Below, in pieces: positions 8,003 through 15,704 of a DNA stretch of 33,015 nt. The stretch is from Deltaproteobacteria bacterium (lineage in GTDB: Bacteria; Bacillota; Desulfotomaculia; Desulfotomaculales; JAGUVT01). The position numbers were made by a program, and so were the translations under genes. The notes below the pieces were generated by a model that searched no databases, had not been told where the DNA came from, and saw only the letters and a program-made list of their open reading frames with translations. Position 1 is the stretch's first letter, and every line of letters begins with the position of its first letter. Where the stretch lies: the NCBI GenBank assembly GCA_020062745.1, contig JAGUVT010000039.1, positions 1 to 33,015 of the forward strand. Direction: 5' to 3'.

Positions 8003-9022
8003 TTAAAATATATACCCGGCGGGATTACGCTGCCGGCCGTTGACGATTACCTCAAAATGCAGGTGGGGACCGCTGGCATTACCGGTAGCGCCGGCCAGGC
8101 CGATTAACTCTCTTTCGGACACCGCCTGCCCAACACTAACCTTAATTGATGACAGGTGGGCATACCTGGTCACCAGGCCGCCGCCGTGGCTGATTTCTAC
8201 TATCTTGCCGTAGCCGTCTTCCCATCCGGTATTTGTTACCGTGCCGCCAGCAGCAGCAACTACCGGGCTCCCTACCCCGGCAGCCAGGTCGACTCCTTCA
8301 TGCATTCTCCCATCACGCCAACCGTAAGGAGATATAACGCCGCCCGGTACCGGCTGGTACAGACGGACAACGCTTCCCCGAGACGCCAGCATTACCTGTG
8401 AACCCCTGGTAACAACTGCCGGTACAACCTCCTGCACCATTTCCTCCGCCACTGCCACCCGCCCGGTTTCCAGGCCATTTTCTCCAGTCACCTGATAAGT
8501 TACTATTTTCTCTCCGGGAGCCCCCTTTCGAACGACTTTCTGCTCGCCCCGGGGCAATTGGCTATCCTTCCTGACCTCTACCAGGAAAGGAACTTCCTCA
8601 CGGACGGCGACTCTGAAAGAAAATGTAACCGTAACAAGCGGCTGGATTAAACTTTTAGCCGTATCGAAATCAACTGCTTCCCGTCCACTGATTATTACCT
8701 CAGTCAACTCAACAGTTTCCTTAAAACCGACCACTGCATCCGGTTCAGCAGGATAAACAGTTTTTAGCCACGTTATAAGGTTTTCCGCTTCTGCCCGGCT
8801 TTTTAAGACCAGTTTTTCCTCACCATCTACTATTACCGCAACACCTTTTATCCCGGAATCAGATAGTCTTTCTTCAAGCAAAACGGTCCGGCTGTTGCCA
8901 TCAGCTATCAGACATATTGCCGGGGCTAAAACCAGAAAAACTATAAATGCAATTATCCCCACAACCCGCTGTTTTCCCCTGTCTTGTGTCGGCAGACCGG
9001 TCAACTCCTTCCCTTCTATCAC
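8003..9022 (-). CDS. G5-domain M23 metallopeptidase
   Basis: A membrane-anchored cell-wall peptidase of up to 339 residues. In order: a short cytoplasmic tail, a membrane segment (about 21-40), a variable region, a G5 domain (about 135-207), and a C-terminal LytM/M23 domain. The zinc site is complete: H241 and D245 (MHEGVD), H289 (YAHL), and H320/H322 (PHLHFE). The fold is that of DD- or cross-bridge endopeptidases and of SpoIIQ-like proteins. The GTG at 9022 lies almost on the predicted transcript start and has no ribosome binding site. A better one (AAGGAG) lies inside the frame, so translation may begin at a CTG near residue 10 or a GTG near residue 21. It leads a three-gene envelope operon. 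Confidence 0.88.
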   Translation of the reverse strand: MIEGKELTGLPTQDRGKQRVVGIIAFIVFLVLAPAICLIADGNSRTVLLEERLSDSGIKGVAVIVDGEEKLVLKSRAEAENLITWLKTVYPAEPDAVVGFKETVELTEVIISGREAVDFDTAKSLIQPLVTVTFSFRVAVREEVPFLVEVRKDSQLPRGEQKVVRKGAPGEKIVTYQVTGENGLETGRVAVAEEMVQEVVPAVVTRGSQVMLASRGSVVRLYQPVPGGVISPYGWRDGRMHEGVDLAAGVGSPVVAAAGGTVTNTGWEDGYGKIVEISHGGGLVTRYAHLSSIKVSVGQAVSERELIGLAGATGNASGPHLHFEVIVNGRQRNPAGYIF

Positions 9023-9029
9023 GTGACGT

Positions 9030-9059
9030 ATTATAGCACAACACGTGCAACCTCGTAAA
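9030..9059 (-). promoter_or_regulatory. Probable promoter of the M23 peptidase operon
   Basis: A consensus TATAAT (9030-9035, minus strand) has a weak -35 (TTTACG, 9054-9059) at 18 nt. Transcription would begin around 9023, right at the annotated GTG. Confidence 0.45.
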
Positions 9060-9072
9060 CCGGATTAGGCAA

Positions 9073-9097
9073 TAAAAAAATAGCCCGTGGAGGCTAT
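9073..9097 (-). terminator. Rho-independent terminator after the SCIFF maturase gene
   Basis: On the minus strand a hairpin with arms ATAGCC and GGCTAT and a 6-nt loop is followed directly by a run of seven T. It separates the SCIFF operon from the M23 operon. Confidence 0.8.
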
Positions 9098-9143
9098 AAT
9101 CATCATATTTAACCGTTTTTGGCTTTATTTAGTTCCTAAGCAG

Positions 9144-10484
9144 TCATACAGCCGGCACCGCCTCCTGCACCTTCAGATAAAGCGCACACTCAAGTCTTTT
9201 ACGGGTCAATACACAGCCCAATTCGTACGGCTGGAATATAGTGCCGTTAAAGGCTTGTGCATTAGCATGACAGCCTCCGCTGCAGTAAAACTTTGCCCAG
9301 CACCCGGGGCACTGCTCTTTGTTATAGAGGTGCGCCCGGCGAAACAATCCCATCAGTTCCCGGTTAAAATCCCCGCTGGTAACATCACCCATCCGGTAAT
9401 CTTTTCTCCCAACAAACTGATGACAGGGATAAAGAGCACCGTCAGGAGCAACAGCCAGATATTCATGCCCGGCTCCGCAACCGGACAACCGCCTGGCCAG
9501 ACATGGCCCGCCCGATAAATCAACCTTAAAGTGGTAAAAGTCAACCGGCCGCCCGTTGCGGGCACGCTGTAACAATTCCCGGGTTAACCGTTCATATTCG
9601 TCTAAAACAACCGGAATGTCTTTCAGTTGCAAGGCAAAATCATCCTCTTCGGACGCCACCACTGGTTCCACGGAAAGCCGCTCAAAACCCAAATCAGCCA
9701 GATGCGAGACGTCGGCGCTGAAGTCCAGGTTGTGCCTGGTAAAAGTGCCGCGCAGGTAATAATCATATCCTTTCCGCCCGGCCAGAAAACGGCGGATGCT
9801 GTCCAGCACCGCCGTGTAGGAGTTGGAGCGCATGGCGTTGTGCACCGCCGGGCGCCCGTCGATGCTTAAGATCACGCTGATACCGTTTTGCTCCAGGTAA
9901 TCAGCCACTTCCTCCGTCAGCAGGAGGGCGTTAGTGGTAAGGGTAAACCGGAGGTTTTTCCCCGCCCGTTCCCCCTGACTGCGCCCGTAGTCCACTATTT
10001 CGTTGAGTACCGGAAAATTCAACAGCGGCTCACCGCCGAAAAAATCTATCTCCAACCGCCGTCGGCGCCCGGAACCGGCAATTAAAAAATCAACAGCGGC
10101 ACGCCCAACAGACGCCGGCATCAGTTCATCTTCCCCCCCGAACCGGCCTTGGCCGGCAAAACAATAGCGGCAACGCAAGTTGCACTTATGGGCCAGGTGC
10201 AGACAGAGGGCCTTGAGCACGCTCTCGCCGGTACGGTTATAGCCTTCCGGGTAAGGGTCCGGGCTGTAAAGCAGCCCTTCTTGCATCAGGCGCTCAATTT
10301 CCGCCAGGGCATCCGCTATTTCCCCGGAATCATAACGGCCTTCATATTTCGCCACCAGTTCGGGCAGTTTCAGGCGAGGGTAATCCTCAATCAATGCCCA
10401 GGCCAGGTCGTCCACCTCATGGACGGCACCGCTGTGCACATCCAGCACAATTTTTACCCCGTCAAAGATAAACCGGTGAATCAT
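9144..10484 (-). CDS. scfB: SCIFF peptide thioether maturase, radical SAM/SPASM
   Basis: A 446-residue radical SAM enzyme that installs a thioether cross-link in the small SCIFF peptide. The N-terminal ~75 residues look like the PqqD-type peptide recognition domain. The radical SAM cluster motif CNLRCRYC is at 101-108. The C-terminal SPASM region has the expected auxiliary-cluster cysteines (GCGAGHEYLAVAPDG, YPCHQF, EQCPGCWAKFYCSGGCHAN). Length is normal for the family. Its ATG overlaps the stop of the precursor gene as ATGA (10481-10484), so the two are translationally coupled, and a terminator follows at 9073-9097. The mature product's role is not established in any organism. Confidence 0.92.
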   Translation of the reverse strand: MIHRFIFDGVKIVLDVHSGAVHEVDDLAWALIEDYPRLKLPELVAKYEGRYDSGEIADALAEIERLMQEGLLYSPDPYPEGYNRTGESVLKALCLHLAHKCNLRCRYCFAGQGRFGGEDELMPASVGRAAVDFLIAGSGRRRRLEIDFFGGEPLLNFPVLNEIVDYGRSQGERAGKNLRFTLTTNALLLTEEVADYLEQNGISVILSIDGRPAVHNAMRSNSYTAVLDSIRRFLAGRKGYDYYLRGTFTRHNLDFSADVSHLADLGFERLSVEPVVASEEDDFALQLKDIPVVLDEYERLTRELLQRARNGRPVDFYHFKVDLSGGPCLARRLSGCGAGHEYLAVAPDGALYPCHQFVGRKDYRMGDVTSGDFNRELMGLFRRAHLYNKEQCPGCWAKFYCSGGCHANAQAFNGTIFQPYELGCVLTRKRLECALYLKVQEAVPAV

Positions 10485-10624
10485 TTCTTAGCGCAGGACT
10501 GGTTGCCTACCGTTATGGAAGTTTTACAGGCGGACTGGCAGGAAGTCTGGCACTCGCCGCACCCCTCTCCCTTGGTACCGACAGACAACCGCTTGGTGTT
10601 AACCGTTTTGATATGTTTACCCAT
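10481..10624 (-). CDS. scfA: SCIFF ribosomal peptide precursor, five-cysteine variant
   Basis: A 47-residue peptide beginning MGKHIKTVNTKRLSVGTKG and ending TVGNQSCAKK. The family name means six cysteines in forty-five residues. Here cysteines are at 22, 25, 29, 33 and 44 (GCGECQTSCQSAC), and the usual fifth one (KTSC) is isoleucine (KTSI, residue 37). In the Clostridium thermocellum pair CteA/CteB the cross-link joins a Cys to a Thr five residues later; C33 and T38 keep that spacing, so the cross-link remains possible. A strong ribosome binding site (AAAGGGGG) and a promoter lie upstream. The gene overlaps its maturase gene by 4 nt. Confidence 0.93.
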   Translation of the reverse strand: MGKHIKTVNTKRLSVGTKGEGCGECQTSCQSACKTSITVGNQSCAKK

Positions 10625-10646
10625 GAACACCTACCCCCTTTAGCCC

Positions 10647-10675
10647 ATTATAAAAGATTAAAAAAGACGGCGCAA
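10647..10675 (-). promoter_or_regulatory. Promoter of the SCIFF operon
   Basis: A perfect TATAAT (10647-10652) lies 17 nt from TTGCGC (10670-10675) on the minus strand. The predicted start is near 10640, giving a leader of about 16 nt that carries the ribosome binding site. The -35 touches the left arm of the long inverted repeat at 10675-10728. Confidence 0.6.
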
Positions 10676-10728
10676 CAAGAAAAGCGTTTTACCGCCTTTT
10701 TGCTAGAACAAGGAAACGCTTTTCTTGT
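10675..10728. repeat. Perfect 15-bp inverted repeat upstream of scfA
   Basis: ACAAGAAAAGCGTTT (10675-10689) and AAACGCTTTTCTTGT (10714-10728) are exact reverse complements around a 24-nt loop. It lies between the methyltransferase stop (10807) and the SCIFF start and overlaps the SCIFF -35 box. In the minus direction it is not followed at once by a T run, though TTTTTT comes 14 nt later. It could terminate the methyltransferase transcript, act as an operator for scfA, or do both. Confidence 0.6.
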
Positions 10729-10806
10729 CCGCACAGCATAGTTTCCTATTCAACAAAAAAGAATACTTAAGACTTTGCTTGCTGATCGTTTGATAACAAT
10801 CGTTGC

Positions 10807-11670
10807 TTAACTGGCATTTTGCTCTTCGTCCAGGGGGCTTTCCCAAATCGCTACTACCATCCGGGTGAAATATTCTGGGAGCAGGTGGGATAAAGGACTC
10901 AACACTTCTCTCAATGGCACCGTGAAAAAGTGTTTGAGTTGTAAGGGCGCGTTTTTGGCGATACTCTTAAAACGCTTAATCGTCATTTTATTGATGTACG
11001 TGAAGCATTCCGCATTTTGATCGTTTCGCCCAATTTTTAAAGACAATCTGTGTCCGGCATCCGGAGAACCGGCAACCAGGTGCCGATAAGCCTCCACTAA
11101 TGTTTTCTCGCTGCAGAAACAGTGCACCCAAGGGATTCCAATCACATCGGTCAGGTGAGCACCAAAAGGGTGCCAGTAAGGTGGAAAGTTAACGTACAAC
11201 CTGCCCCCGGGTCGAAGAATCCGGCAGGCCTCCCTGAGCCACGCCTTGGGTCCGGCTATATGCTCTATGAAATCATTGGCAATTATTCGGTCAAAACTCC
11301 TGTCACGAAAGGGGGTGTTTACAGCGTCTGCGGTAAGAAACACCGCTTTATCTGAAAGGCCCAGCTTTTCTGCCAGGATGTTGGCCTCACGGGCGTAGGA
11401 GGGCACCGTGTCAATCCCCACAACTCTCCTAGCGCCGGCTTTGGCGTAAAAAAGAGCTTTGCCGCCAGCGCCACACCCGACGTCCAGGATATCTCGACCC
11501 TGCAAAATCTCTTCCATCGACTGCACCCTGACAAAATAGGCAAGGGTTTCTGCCCCTTTTTCATACTGCCACTCCCCATAACTCTTGCCTCCCGAAGCAG
11601 CAAGGTTAAAAGGATGGACCGGCTTAGGGAAAAAGCGGTTGAGAAAAAGCAGGAGGCTTGTGCTGATCAT
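10807..11670 (-). CDS. Class I SAM-dependent methyltransferase
   Basis: A 287-residue protein of the UbiE/methyltransferase-11 type. Motif I is ILDVGCGAGGKAL, an acidic motif II follows (VVGIDTVPSY), and motifs near IIANDFIEH and ILRPGGRLYVNFPP complete the SAM fold. The C-terminal half (about 190-287) is not recognised and probably sets the substrate, which is unknown. The ATG at 11670 has AAGGAG 7 nt upstream; a TTG six nt earlier is possible but poorly spaced. No good promoter lies between it and the tRNA terminator at 11703-11730, so it may depend on read-through from the tRNA transcript. Confidence 0.8.
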   Translation of the reverse strand: MISTSLLLFLNRFFPKPVHPFNLAASGGKSYGEWQYEKGAETLAYFVRVQSMEEILQGRDILDVGCGAGGKALFYAKAGARRVVGIDTVPSYAREANILAEKLGLSDKAVFLTADAVNTPFRDRSFDRIIANDFIEHIAGPKAWLREACRILRPGGRLYVNFPPYWHPFGAHLTDVIGIPWVHCFCSEKTLVEAYRHLVAGSPDAGHRLSLKIGRNDQNAECFTYINKMTIKRFKSIAKNAPLQLKHFFTVPLREVLSPLSHLLPEYFTRMVVAIWESPLDEEQNAS

Positions 11671-11702
11671 TGCCAATCTCCTTAAATATTAAAACGCCTA
11701 AA

Positions 11703-11730
11703 TAAGAAAAACTTGAGTTTGTTGCTCAAG
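11703..11730 (-). terminator. Terminator after the tRNA cluster
   Basis: On the minus strand CTTGAG and CTCAAG form a 6-bp stem with a 7-nt loop, followed by TTTTTC and TTATTT. It lies 30 nt after tRNA-Gly. Confidence 0.75.
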
Positions 11731-11761
11731 CTTTAGCGCAGGTTCATCCTCCTAAAAATAC

Positions 11762-11836
11762 TGGAGCGGGTGAAGGGGATCGAACCCTCAACCCTCAGCT
11801 TGGGAAGCTGATGCTCTACCATTGAGCTACACCCGC
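11762..11836 (-). tRNA. tRNA-Gly (anticodon CCC)
   Basis: A 75-nt cloverleaf with acceptor GCGGGTG/CACCCGC, D-loop sequence TAGCTCAATGGTAGAGC, T-arm GGTTCGATCC and an encoded CCA. The anticodon loop TTCCCAA reads CCC, decoding GGG. It has its own likely promoter just upstream. Confidence 0.95.
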
Positions 11837-11852
11837 AGATCAATTAAGAAGT

Positions 11853-11881
11853 ATTATAACATCACCGTCTGGAAAACACAA
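11853..11881 (-). promoter_or_regulatory. Promoter in front of tRNA-Gly
   Basis: TATAAT (11853-11858) lies 17 nt from TTGTGT (11876-11881). The start would be about 10 nt before the tRNA, so tRNA-Gly can be expressed apart from tRNA-Glu and tRNA-Lys. Confidence 0.5.
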
Positions 11882-11898
11882 GGTTTATTAAAAACTAA

Positions 11899-11974
11899 TG
11901 GTGACCCCACCGGGATTCGAACCCGGGTTACCGCCGTGAAAGGGCGGTGTCTTAGACCGCTTGACCATGGGGCC
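11899..11974 (-). tRNA. tRNA-Glu (anticodon TTC)
   Basis: A 76-nt cloverleaf with acceptor GGCCCCA/TGGGGTC, T-arm GGTTCGAATCC and an encoded CCA. The anticodon loop CTTTCAC reads TTC. Confidence 0.95.
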
Positions 11975-11982
11975 AAAGAAAC

Positions 11983-12058
11983 TGGTGAGCCATGCTGGAC
12001 TCGAACCAGCGACACCCTGATTAAAAGTCAGGTGCTCTACCGACTGAGCTAATGGCCC
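11983..12058 (-). tRNA. tRNA-Lys (anticodon TTT)
   Basis: A 76-nt cloverleaf with acceptor GGGCCAT/ATGGCTC, D-arm TAGCTCAGTCGGTAGAGC, T-arm GGTTCGAGTCC and an encoded CCA. The anticodon loop CTTTTAA reads TTT. It is the first tRNA of the cluster. Confidence 0.95.
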
Positions 12059-12079
12059 ATTAAGACCCTGCAATGCAAT

Positions 12080-12109
12080 ATGATACTATAAGATAATAAC
12101 CGGAGTCAA
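12080..12109 (-). promoter_or_regulatory. Promoter of the tRNA cluster
   Basis: TTGACT (12104-12109) and TATCAT (12080-12085) are 18 nt apart on the minus strand, beginning at the base next to the aminotransferase stop codon. Confidence 0.6.
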
Positions 12110-12991
12110 TTATTTTTTATTTGTTAAATCAAGGCTTTCGGCTACCAGTTTCCGGTAAGCATCAAGAAGCAATCCGGTAACCGGGCCGGGCCGGCCGCTG
12201 CCGACGGGAAAACCGTCCACCGTCACTACCGGAAGCAGTTCCCAGGAAGAATTGGTGAGAAACATCTCTTCTGCGGCATAGAGTTCGCCCGGGCCAAAAA
12301 GCGTTTCAACCGCCCTGATACCCATTCCCCCGGCCAGTTCAAGTACGGTGTTACGGGTAATTCCGGGCAAAATACCTGCCTCCGGCGCCGGGGTAAGCAG
12401 TACCCCCCGGCGCAAAAGAAACAGGTTGCTGACCGTCCCTTCCGCCACCTGACCGCTGGAGTTAAGCATAATACCTTCGTATGCGCCGGCGGCATTTGCC
12501 TCGATTTTAGCCATGATGTTGTTTAAAAAGTTAAAAGTTTTGGCAGATGGATCCAGCGCCTCTACCGGTATCCGCCTGGTACATACAGTAACAGCCTGAA
12601 CCCCCCGGCTGTAAAGCACCTCCGGGTGGCCGGCAAGGGCACGGGCCGTACAAACCACCGTCGGCCCGGCACAGTTCAGCGGGTCGATACCCAGGGGGCC
12701 GGCGCCCCGGGAGACACTGAGCCGGATATAAGCACCGGGCAGGTTGTTGCGCTGAATCGTTCCTTCCACTGCTGCCGCCAGTTCCTCTATCCGATAAGGA
12801 ATAACAAGCGAAATAATCGCCGCCGAACGGTACAAACGCTCCAGGTGTTCGGTAAGCATAAAAACCCGGCCGACATAAGCGCGCATGGTTTCAAACACGC
12901 CGTCGCCGTACAGGAACCCGTGGTCGAACACCGAAACTTTTGCGTCTTCCGCCGGCACGTAATCGCCGTTTAAATAAACGAAGGCCGACAT
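12110..12991 (-). CDS. Class IV PLP aminotransferase (branched-chain or D-amino acid type)
   Basis: A 293-residue cytoplasmic PLP enzyme. The N-terminal signature VYLNGDYVPAEDAKVSVFDH and the phrase FLYGDGVFETMR are typical of fold-type IV. The Schiff-base lysine is in SAKTFNFLNNIMAK (about K151). The family includes branched-chain transaminase (IlvE), D-alanine transaminase (Dat) and aminodeoxychorismate lyase (PabC); the NFLNNIMAK form favours a branched-chain-type enzyme, but I do not assign a gene. The ATG at 12991 has AGGAG 5 nt upstream and is preferred over the GTG at 12997. It is the last gene of a seven-gene operon, 8 nt after purA. Confidence 0.85.
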   Translation of the reverse strand: MSAFVYLNGDYVPAEDAKVSVFDHGFLYGDGVFETMRAYVGRVFMLTEHLERLYRSAAIISLVIPYRIEELAAAVEGTIQRNNLPGAYIRLSVSRGAGPLGIDPLNCAGPTVVCTARALAGHPEVLYSRGVQAVTVCTRRIPVEALDPSAKTFNFLNNIMAKIEANAAGAYEGIMLNSSGQVAEGTVSNLFLLRRGVLLTPAPEAGILPGITRNTVLELAGGMGIRAVETLFGPGELYAAEEMFLTNSSWELLPVVTVDGFPVGSGRPGPVTGLLLDAYRKLVAESLDLTNKK

Positions 12992-12999
12992 AAGCACTC

Positions 13000-14283
13000 C
13001 TAAAACAGTTCCGTCATTACTATGGTCTGCGAGCGCTTGCTTCCCACACTGATGAGGGCTGTCGGCGCTCCGGCTACCGCACTGATCCGCTCGAGATAAC
13101 GGCGAGCGTTAACAGGCAAGTCCTCAAAACACCTGGCTGTAGAAATATCCTCCGCCCAGCCCGGATGTTCTTCATAAATGGGCTCACACTCGCTTAAAAC
13201 CTTCAGGCTGGCCGGGAACTCATTAATTATCTCACCGCGGTAGCGGTACCCGGTACAAAGCATGATTTTCTCCAGCCCGCTCAAAACATCCAGCTTGGTT
13301 ACGGCCAGGTAGTCCAGCCCATTGATCCGCACGGCATAGCGGACCGCCACGCCATCAAACCAACCGCAGCGGCGAGGTCTGCCGGTTGTGGTACCATACT
13401 CGCATCCCTGCCGGCGGATACATTCGCATAGCTCGCCAGCCAGTTCAGTAGGATATGGTCCTTCGCCAACCCTGGTAGAATAAGCTTTGGTTACCCCGAT
13501 CACCCGGCCGATTTTAGCCGGGCCGATACCGGCCCCAAGGCAGGCAGCGCCGGCTGTTGGATGAGACGAAGCAACAAAAGGATAAGTACCGTGATCGAGA
13601 TCCAGAAGGGTCCCCTGGGCGCCTTCAAATAACACGTTCTTACCCGCGCTGAGAGCGTCGTTGATAATCAACGAAGTATCCGCTACATACCTCTCTAACC
13701 TCTCCCCATAACTGCTGTAAAGAGCAAGCATTTCTTCAAAATCAATCTTTTTTTCCCCATAAATATTTTCAAGAATACTGTTTTTTTCTCGCAAGTTTCG
13801 TTCCAGCTTGACCGCCAACTCCTCCCGGTCAATCAAATCAATCATTCTAATTCCAATCCGGGCGGATTTATCGATATACGCCGGGCCGATACCGCGGCAG
13901 GTGGTGCCGATTTTACTGTTCCCTTTTCTTTCTTCATCCAGTTGATCCAGCCGACGGTGATACGGGAAAATAACATGAGCCCGCTGACTGATCCGGAGAC
14001 CGGAAGTATCTATATCGCGTTTTGATAGAGAATCTAATTCGCCAATCAGCACTTCCGGGTCAATTACCACCCCGCTGCCAAGCAGGCAAAACCTGCCGGG
14101 ATAGAGGATACCCGACGGGATGAGGTGCAGCCGGAACTCCTGATCGCCTACCACCACCGTATGGCCGGCGTTATTCCCGCCCTGGTAGCGAACCACCAAG
14201 TCGGCCTTTTCGGCCAGAAAATCTGTAACCTTTCCCTTTCCTTCATCGCCCCACTGGGCGCCAACCAGCACAACTGCAGCCAT
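13000..14283 (-). CDS. purA: Adenylosuccinate synthetase
   Basis: A 427-residue enzyme joining IMP and aspartate with GTP on the way to AMP. The GTP loop WGDEGKGK carries catalytic D13, and H41 is in GGNNAGHTV. The IMP-site segment GTTCRGIGPAY and C-terminal GTTTGRPRRCGW are intact. The ATG directly follows the stop codon of the FAD-protein gene (TAA then ATG), with GGGAGG 7 nt upstream, so translation is coupled. Length is full. purA next to dnaB and rplI is a common Firmicute arrangement. Confidence 0.97.
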   Translation of the reverse strand: MAAVVLVGAQWGDEGKGKVTDFLAEKADLVVRYQGGNNAGHTVVVGDQEFRLHLIPSGILYPGRFCLLGSGVVIDPEVLIGELDSLSKRDIDTSGLRISQRAHVIFPYHRRLDQLDEERKGNSKIGTTCRGIGPAYIDKSARIGIRMIDLIDREELAVKLERNLREKNSILENIYGEKKIDFEEMLALYSSYGERLERYVADTSLIINDALSAGKNVLFEGAQGTLLDLDHGTYPFVASSHPTAGAACLGAGIGPAKIGRVIGVTKAYSTRVGEGPYPTELAGELCECIRRQGCEYGTTTGRPRRCGWFDGVAVRYAVRINGLDYLAVTKLDVLSGLEKIMLCTGYRYRGEIINEFPASLKVLSECEPIYEEHPGWAEDISTARCFEDLPVNARRYLERISAVAGAPTALISVGSKRSQTIVMTELF

Positions 14284-15681
14284 TTATAAACCTCCCAGAC
14301 TATCTAATACGGCCCGGGCAACTACCACACCGGATGCCGAAGCCTGAACCAGTCCCCTGGTTATACCGGCTCCATCCCCGGCCGCAAAAAGATTCTTAAC
14401 CTTGGTTTCCAAGGCACTCGACAGGGCCAGCCGGGAAGAATAAAACTTTACCTCCACACCGTAAAGCAAAGTGTAACGCGAGAACACACCGGGCGCGATT
14501 TTGTCCAATGCTTCCAGCATCTCTACAATCCCCACCAGGTGACGGTAGGGTAAAACCAGGCTCAAATCACCGGGAGTAGCTTCTGTTAAAGTAGGTATGG
14601 TCATGCATTTGGCCAGCTTTTCCCTGGTTGAGCGATGACCGTCTACAAGGTCCCCCAGAGTCTGAATAATTACCCCCCCGCCAAGAAGGTTAGCCAGGCT
14701 GGCAATATATTTACCATAAGCAATCGGGTCTTTAAAAGGTTCGGTAAAGGTTTTGCTCACCAGTACAGCAAAATTGGTATTTTCGGTTTTTTTATAAGCA
14801 TGGGTATGGCCGTTTACCGTAACCAGGCCGTCGTTATTCTCCAGCACTACTTCACCGTATGGATTCATGCAAAACGTACGAACCTTATCATTGAACGTTT
14901 TTGAATAATAGACAAACTTGGCCTCGTAAAAAACGTCCGTCAGGCGTTCCATTACCGCAACCGGCAACTCCACTCGCACTCCAATATCCACCGGGTTAAT
15001 TGAAGTATCCAGTTTTAAACGGCGGGCTTCCTTTTCCAGCCACTCGGCTCCTTCCCGACCAGGAGTGACCACCACAAAAGAAGCGTCTAAATCCTGGCCG
15101 CCGGCAGTTTTAACTCCCTGGACAACATCGTTTTCGACAACCAACTCTTCCACCCGACAGGAAGTTCGTATCTCCACTCCCTGCGAAAGCAGGTAATCAC
15201 GCATCTGTTTGAGAATTTCCTGACAGCGGCCGGTTCCCATATGCCGGATGCTAACCGGAATCAGCTTTAACTCAGAGAGTACCGCCTGCTTCTGTATTTT
15301 TTGAATTTCCCCCTCGTTTTCCAATCCGAAAACCTGTTCCGGAGCGCCAAACTCCAGGTAAATCCGGTCAACATAATCAACCAAAACAGCCAGCGGCTTC
15401 TCCCCGATATATTGCTCCAGGCTGCCGCCAATTTCAGTGGAAAGAGTGAGTTTTCCATCACTAAAGGCCCCGGCCCCACCCCAGCCGCAAATAGTCGAAC
15501 ACGGGTTGCAATGGAAGCAGCCAGCTTTTTTTTCCCTGGAGTAGCAGACTCGTTTTTCAATATCCTGCCCTTTCTCAACAATTAAAACTTTTAGGCCCGG
15601 CTTACCCCTAACCAGTTCCAGGGCGGCAAAAATACCGGCTGGCCCGGCTCCAACTACAATTACATCATACTTTTGGCCCAC
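14284..15681 (-). CDS. FAD-dependent oxidoreductase (COG2509-like) with a four-cysteine motif
   Basis: A flavoprotein of about 465 residues. The N-terminal dinucleotide fold has VIVVGAGPAGIFAALEL, and the C-terminus has FAAGDGAGITRGLVQASASG, as in HI0933/COG2509-like FAD enzymes. After about residue 46 there are five cysteines; four form CX2CX2CX3C (CFHCNPCSTIC), just before GWGGAGAFSDGKL. This could bind an iron-sulfur cluster, but that is inference. The substrate is unknown. Both the TTG at 15684 and the GTG at 15681 are possible; GTG gives better spacing from the GGGGGG ribosome binding site. It lies between dnaB and purA in the same operon. Confidence 0.8.
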   Translation of the reverse strand: MGQKYDVIVVGAGPAGIFAALELVRGKPGLKVLIVEKGQDIEKRVCYSREKKAGCFHCNPCSTICGWGGAGAFSDGKLTLSTEIGGSLEQYIGEKPLAVLVDYVDRIYLEFGAPEQVFGLENEGEIQKIQKQAVLSELKLIPVSIRHMGTGRCQEILKQMRDYLLSQGVEIRTSCRVEELVVENDVVQGVKTAGGQDLDASFVVVTPGREGAEWLEKEARRLKLDTSINPVDIGVRVELPVAVMERLTDVFYEAKFVYYSKTFNDKVRTFCMNPYGEVVLENNDGLVTVNGHTHAYKKTENTNFAVLVSKTFTEPFKDPIAYGKYIASLANLLGGGVIIQTLGDLVDGHRSTREKLAKCMTIPTLTEATPGDLSLVLPYRHLVGIVEMLEALDKIAPGVFSRYTLLYGVEVKFYSSRLALSSALETKVKNLFAAGDGAGITRGLVQASASGVVVARAVLDSLGGL

Positions 15682-15704
15682 CAAACTACCCCCCGCCGCT
15701 TGAC

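Noticed and set aside
11822-12073. Short open frames across the tRNAs on both strands
   Set aside because: They translate tRNA sequence (for example GPLAQSVEHLTFNQGVAGSS), a well-known source of false proteins.
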